In this document: positions 6,021 through 6,153 of the stretch, piece by piece
Position numbering within the stretch: position 1 is the first letter of the stretch
How the letters are laid out: each line of letters opens with the position of its first letter
From: Nocardioidaceae bacterium
GTDB lineage: Bacteria; Actinomycetota; Actinomycetes; Propionibacteriales; Nocardioidaceae
Assembly: GCA_025966335.1 (NCBI GenBank)
Contig: JAICRS010000178.1
Coordinates: 1-6,153, forward strand
DNA: 6,153 nt
Direction of reading: 5' to 3'
The notes under the pieces: generated by a model
The model's database searches: none
Told to the model about the DNA's origin: nothing
What the model saw: the letters and a program-made list of their open reading frames with translations, nothing else
Made by a program: the position numbers and the translations under genes

Positions 6021-6153
6021 ACATCCCACGGTTCTAAGTCGTCAAGTCAGGCGGCTTGTCTCAGGTCGTGGCGGTGTGCCCAGGCGGTGGCTTCGTCGTA
6101 GAGCGTCCCGTGGCGTAGGCAGCCGTGGAGGATGCCGACGAGGCGGTTGGCCA
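6021..6153 (-). mobile_element. end of an IS110-family insertion sequence (partial)
   Basis: The transposase 3' end at 6047-6153 places one terminus of an insertion element between the exchanger stop (6020) and base 6047, so the non-coding tail is at most 26 bp. A short tail downstream of the transposase fits the IS110 group, in which the long non-coding end is upstream of the gene. No terminal inverted repeat is visible, as expected for this family, so the exact boundary cannot be set. The small direct repeat AAGTC (6036-6040 and 6044-6048) may be chance. Confidence 0.6.
6047..6153 (-). CDS. IS110-family transposase, C-terminal end (partial)
   Basis: The minus strand reads 34 residues before TGA at 6049-6047: ANRLVGILHGCLRHGTLY, then DEATAWAHRHDLRQAA. 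This closely resembles the C-terminus I know from actinobacterial IS110/IS116/IS902 transposases (NRLVGILHGCL..., YDEATAWAHR). These enzymes pair a RuvC-like DEDD domain with a C-terminal serine-containing transposase domain and use a bridge RNA. Only the tail after the catalytic serine region is in view, so whether the gene is complete cannot be judged. It converges on the exchanger gene with 26 bp between the stops. Confidence 0.8.
   Translation of the reverse strand, partial: ANRLVGILHGCLRHGTLYDEATAWAHRHDLRQAA

Noticed and set aside
4986..6029. Minus-strand open frame of 347 codons opposite the exchanger
   Set aside because: It has a His/Gln/Asp/Arg-rich composition with no hydrophobic or domain pattern, while the + strand shows a clear ten-helix transporter.
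1..6153. tRNA genes, CRISPR arrays, phage or defence modules
   Set aside because: I saw no cloverleaf-like sequence, no spaced direct repeats and no phage or defence protein motifs. All sizeable coding sequence is explained by the genes listed.

Overview
This is a very GC-rich window with strong G/C third-position bias, GTG and ATG starts and tightly packed genes, as in a high-GC actinobacterium. A SigE-family sigma factor gene overlapping a gene for a membrane-anchored propeller protein, together with a GNAT-TsaE fusion, reminds me of Nocardioidaceae (Nocardioides-like). That placement is inference and rests on no database search.

Left half (1-3097, + strand): an operon-like run for the t6A37 tRNA modification. 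It encodes a GNAT-TsaE fusion, TsaB, RimI and TsaD, spaced by 10 bp, a 4-bp overlap and 4 bp. TsaB, TsaD and TsaE together transfer the threonylcarbamoyl group to A37 of ANN-decoding tRNAs. RimI is an N-alpha-acetyltransferase commonly found in this cluster. The TC-AMP synthase (TsaC/Sua5) is not here. A possible upstream gene ends at bases 29-31 in a GTGA overlap with the tsaE start, so the operon promoter probably lies left of the window.

Middle (3098-4943): the tsa operon converges with a minus-strand pair. The 114-bp gap between them holds a perfect 15-bp inverted repeat (3104-3118 / 3169-3183) enclosing 50 nt. The minus-strand pair is a SigE-family ECF-like sigma factor (4943 to 4407), then, overlapping by 8 bp, a single-pass membrane protein with an extracytoplasmic beta-propeller-like domain (4414 to 3212). 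The second protein occupies the position expected of an anti-sigma factor or sensor. An ECF-like promoter (GCAACC-N16-CGTCTT) sits upstream of the sigma gene and could be autoregulatory.

Right end (5058-6153): divergent from the sigma gene is a ten-helix CaCA-type cation exchanger with degenerate alpha-repeat motifs. Only 26 bp after its stop comes the 3' end of a minus-strand IS110-family transposase that runs off the window.

Most of the window is core housekeeping. The parts most worth a second look are the GNAT-TsaE fusion, the sigma/propeller pair with its candidate promoter, the large convergent hairpin, and the IS110 end, whose bridge RNA should lie beyond the right edge.
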